Of a stretch of DNA of 33,621 nucleotides, positions 30,900-33,621 are shown piece by piece. The position numbers were made by a program, and so were the translations under genes. The DNA is taken from NCBI GenBank assembly GCA_015057205.1, contig SVEW01000003.1:1-33621 (forward strand). The letters run 5' to 3'. Source of the stretch: Lachnospiraceae bacterium (GTDB lineage: Bacteria; Bacillota; Clostridia; Lachnospirales; Lachnospiraceae). How positions within the stretch are numbered: the stretch's first letter is position 1; the number at the start of each line of letters is the position of its first letter. The notes under the pieces were generated by a model, which searched no databases, was not told the DNA's origin, and saw only the letters and a program-made list of their open reading frames with translations.

Positions 30900-32114
30900 T
30901 TACAACAGATTCAATGGTTCTAAACTTCTTTCCAAAATTCCATTCATATACGCAATTGCTACGCCGTAATTGGTCATTGGTACGCTCTGCCGTTTTGCCT
31001 CTGCCAACCGATATTTCATCTCTTTTTCATTTAGCATACAGCCACCACAATGGATAATCAAATCAAATTGTGTTAGATTTCTTTCAAAGCCGGTACCGCT
31101 TGTAAAGGTCAACTCCAACTGTTTCCCTGTAAATTTCTTAAGAAGTTTGGGGAGCTTCTCCGTTCCGATGTCGCCACACTGCCGATGATGGGTACAACCT
31201 TCTGAAATCAAAACCTTTGCACCATCCTGTAACCCGCCTATAGCGTATGCCCCCTGCACCTGCTGTTCAAGGTTCCCTTTTAATCTTGCAAATAGAATTG
31301 AAAAAGAAGTAAGCGGCACCGCATGCGGCGTCATTTCATCCACTATTTTAAATGCCTGACTATCCGTAACCACCATTTTAGGCGGTTCTTTTAGACTCGC
31401 GAGGGTTTGCGGTAATGTGGTTTCCTTTGTCACCATACAGATTGCATTTCCATCCAAAATATCCCGTATCGTCTGCTGTTGCGGCAGAATCATGCGTCCT
31501 TTTGGTGCCGCCGCATCAATCGGTGTCACCAGCACCACCACATCTTCCGGTTTTAACAAATCTTTAATCAGGTCACGCTCCACATTTTCTTTCATAGCAT
31601 TGGCAATGTAGTTTTTCAGTTCCTCCACCCCTGATTTTGTCAAAGCACTTACAAATAGGTAGGGATAATCCTTTGCCCAGGAAGCCTGCAAAATCTTTTT
31701 TTCCTGGGATTCTGCCATCGCATCCATTTTATTAATGGCAACAACAAAGGGCAGTTTTTTATCCTTTAATTGCTTTAAAAGACGTTCCTGCGCCTCTGAT
31801 AGCTGTGCCTCCTGTCCATCTAATACCACAATGGCAAAATCAATTTTTCGAAGAACTTCAAAGCTTTTTTCGATGCGCTTTTGACCTAGTTCTCCTTCGT
31901 CATCCAACCCCGGCGTATCTATAAATACCACCGGTCCAATGGGTAAAAGTTCCATCGCTTTGGTTACCGGATCGGTGGTGGTTCCCTTTACATCAGATAC
32001 CACCGCCAACTCCTGTCCGGTTATGGCATTTAATAAACTTGATTTTCCTGTATTTCGGTTGCCAAAAAAGCCGATGTGCAACCGGTTTGCACTTGGTGTT
32101 TCATTTAAACCCAT
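30900..32114 (-). CDS. hydF: [FeFe]-hydrogenase H-cluster maturation GTPase HydF
   Basis: HydF is the scaffold on which the di-iron subcluster is assembled before delivery to HydA. The 404-aa protein has an N-terminal GTPase domain (GNRNTGKSSLLNA at about 18-30, DTPGLDDEG, VAINKMDA). A dimerisation domain follows, then a C-terminal Fe-S domain with CTHHRQC and, about 50 residues on, HCGGC, the CxHx(46-53)HCxxC cluster signature of HydF. It starts ten bases after the hydG stop. It is probably the last gene of the hydE-hydG-hydF unit, ended by the palindrome at 30794-30861. Confidence 0.95.
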   Translation of the reverse strand: MGLNETPSANRLHIGFFGNRNTGKSSLLNAITGQELAVVSDVKGTTTDPVTKAMELLPIGPVVFIDTPGLDDEGELGQKRIEKSFEVLRKIDFAIVVLDGQEAQLSEAQERLLKQLKDKKLPFVVAINKMDAMAESQEKKILQASWAKDYPYLFVSALTKSGVEELKNYIANAMKENVERDLIKDLLKPEDVVVLVTPIDAAAPKGRMILPQQQTIRDILDGNAICMVTKETTLPQTLASLKEPPKMVVTDSQAFKIVDEMTPHAVPLTSFSILFARLKGNLEQQVQGAYAIGGLQDGAKVLISEGCTHHRQCGDIGTEKLPKLLKKFTGKQLELTFTSGTGFERNLTQFDLIIHCGGCMLNEKEMKYRLAEAKRQSVPMTNYGVAIAYMNGILERSLEPLNLL

Positions 32115-32123
32115 CTTTTCCTC

Positions 32124-33542
32124 CTAGAAACGGAAATCACGTTCCCCTGCATCAATACTGTTAATGTATTTCTTTGCAGTCTCTTTAACCTTTGGATTCG
32201 GGATTTTCTCAAGTTCTGCTTCAATCATCTTCTTACCTGCTGCTTTTACTTTCTCGGAAGCATAATCATCCAAATACTCGTTTAATGTCATAAGAGCATT
32301 CGGGTGGCAGCAGTTCTGAATCTGTCCGGATTTCAAAAGGGACATAAACCGATCACCGGTTCTTCCTTCACGATAGCATGCCGTACAGAAAGATGGTACA
32401 TAACCCATGTCAATCAGCCATCCCACTACTTCATCCAGTGTCCGATTATCAGACACATCAAACTGTGCGGAATTCTCTTCTTCCGGCTCTTCTTCCACAT
32501 AACCACCTACGCTTGTTCTAGAACCACCGCTAATCTGAGAAACACCTAATTCTAAAACTTTTTCTCTGGTTTCTTTGCTTTCTCTGGTGGAAATAATCAT
32601 ACCGGTATACGGTACAGCAACTCGGATGCAGGCAACAATTTTTTCAAACATTTCATCGGTAATACCATTATCGAATACATCCGGGTCAATATCATCCGCT
32701 CGACGAAGTCTTGGTACGGAAATGGTATGTGGTCCGCATCCTTTGGCCTGCTCTAAATGTTCCGCATGCATCAATAAGCCGGCAAAATCATAACGATACA
32801 AGTTTAAGCCAAACAATACACCAATTCCTACATCATCGATTCCACCATCCATCGCTCTGTCCATGGCTTCTGTATGATAACTGTAATCAGACTTTGGTCC
32901 TGTTGGATGAAGTTTCTCATACTGTTCCTTGTTGTATGTCTCCTGGAATAAAATATAGGTACCAATTCCTGCTTCTTTCAATTTTCTATAATTCTCCACT
33001 GTTGTGGCTGCAATGTTCACATTTACACGGCGAATAGCACCATTTTTGTGTTTAATACTATAAATGGTCTTGATACTCTCTAAAATATACTCAAGCGGGT
33101 TATTTACAGGATCCTCTCCTGCCTCTAATGCAAGACGTTTATGACCCATATCCTGCAAAGCAATCACCTCTTTGCGGATTTCTTCCTGTGTCAGTTTCTT
33201 TCTTGCAATATGCTTGTTTTTCAAGTGATACGGACAATATTCGCATCCGTTTACGCAATAGTTAGACAGATACAGTGGCGCAAACATTACAATTCTATTT
33301 CCGTAAAAATCTAATTTAATCTGCTTTGCCAACGCATAGATTTCCTGATTTTTCTCTTCAATATCACAATCAAGAAGCACCATAGCCTCTCTATGGGATA
33401 GGCCTTTTCTTAATTTTGCTTTTTCAATAATTTCGGTAATTAATTTCTCGTTATGCTTATTCTCCTCTGCATACTTCAGTGTTTCGAGGATTTCCTCGTG
33501 GTTAATAAATTCCTCTGCCTTGGATGACATCACATTATACAT
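32124..33542 (-). CDS. hydG: [FeFe]-hydrogenase maturase HydG (radical SAM tyrosine lyase)
   Basis: HydG cleaves tyrosine to make the CO and CN ligands of the H-cluster. The 472-aa protein has the radical SAM CX3CX2C motif in NYCVNGCEYCPYH (C96, C100, C103). The C-terminal second-cluster motif CTACYREGRTG followed by NCCHPNA (CX2C-X22-C) is specific to HydG as against ThiH. GAGGAG lies eight bases before the ATG at 33540-33542. Next to hydF and the end of a probable hydE, the set needed to build the cofactor appears complete, although no hydrogenase structural gene is in the window. Confidence 0.96.
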   Translation of the reverse strand: MYNVMSSKAEEFINHEEILETLKYAEENKHNEKLITEIIEKAKLRKGLSHREAMVLLDCDIEEKNQEIYALAKQIKLDFYGNRIVMFAPLYLSNYCVNGCEYCPYHLKNKHIARKKLTQEEIRKEVIALQDMGHKRLALEAGEDPVNNPLEYILESIKTIYSIKHKNGAIRRVNVNIAATTVENYRKLKEAGIGTYILFQETYNKEQYEKLHPTGPKSDYSYHTEAMDRAMDGGIDDVGIGVLFGLNLYRYDFAGLLMHAEHLEQAKGCGPHTISVPRLRRADDIDPDVFDNGITDEMFEKIVACIRVAVPYTGMIISTRESKETREKVLELGVSQISGGSRTSVGGYVEEEPEEENSAQFDVSDNRTLDEVVGWLIDMGYVPSFCTACYREGRTGDRFMSLLKSGQIQNCCHPNALMTLNEYLDDYASEKVKAAGKKMIEAELEKIPNPKVKETAKKYINSIDAGERDFRF

Positions 33543-33556
33543 AGCTATTTCTCCTC

Positions 33557-33621
33557 TTATCTTTTATCTTTCGCGGGGTCTCCGCGGTCAATTACTAATT
33601 CGTATCCGATGCTTTGCATAC
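33557..33621 (-). CDS. hydE: C-terminal end of a probable HydE (radical SAM maturase)
   Basis: Only the last 21 codons are in the window, ending TAA at 33557-33559. The peptide MQSIGYELVIDRGDPAKDKR resembles the end of HydE/BioB-type radical SAM proteins (IGYEVV..RGD). Fifteen bases separate it from the hydG start, and its stop lies just upstream of the hydG ribosome binding site. The name rests on this short tail and on the operon context. Confidence 0.55.
   Translation of the reverse strand, partial: MQSIGYELVIDRGDPAKDKR

Overview
The window reads as chromosome of an anaerobic, endospore-forming Firmicute, most likely a Lachnospiraceae-type Clostridium relative. The evidence is a complete spoIIIA operon, spoIVA, sigma-E-like promoters in front of both, [FeFe]-hydrogenase maturases (hydG, hydF and the tail of a probable hydE), an oxygen-labile Fe-S serine dehydratase, and an electron-bifurcating NfnAB pair. 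This placement comes from gene content and motifs, not from any database search.

Layout. 1-1750 (minus): a DUF1848 protein cut by the window edge, then two small unrecognised genes. 1904-6068 is the only plus-strand block: a large regulator built from two XRE-TPR modules, then a DNA-damage cassette (UvrX-type Y-family polymerase, YolD-like protein, SRAP/YedK-like protein) behind a consensus-like promoter with two LexA/DinR-like boxes. 6021-8977 (minus): a hypothetical protein with a possible zinc site, and prfC broken by a frameshift. 8982-13615 (minus): spoIIIAA-AH behind a sigma-E-like promoter. 13660-14430 has no intact gene; it holds a terminator, seven contiguous copies of a 52-bp repeat, and a scrap of an ABC ATPase. 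14430-18140 (minus): rpsU, alaS, a 48-aa membrane protein and rnhA. 18183-19709 (minus): spoIVA. 19712-26025 (minus): one operon of ABC exporter, His-rich COG0523 GTPase, COG0523-DUF1980-like protein, NfnA and NfnB, from a promoter at 25998-26025 to a strong terminator at 19712-19771. 26007-30853 (minus): sdaAA, sdaAB, argS, a DapF-like protein and a 139-aa charged protein, starting from a promoter inside a long palindrome. 30900-33621 (minus): hydF, hydG and the end of hydE.

How it fits together. The hydrogenase maturases, NfnAB, serine dehydratase and COG0523 metal chaperones suit a fermentative anaerobe that balances ferredoxin, NADH, NADPH and H2. SpoIIIA and SpoIVA serve mother-cell engulfment, channel and coat functions. 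The least expected signals are a DapF-like protein lacking both catalytic cysteines, the 52-bp palindrome-bearing tandem array, the frameshifted prfC, the palindromic promoter at 30794-30861, and the internally duplicated XRE-TPR regulator.
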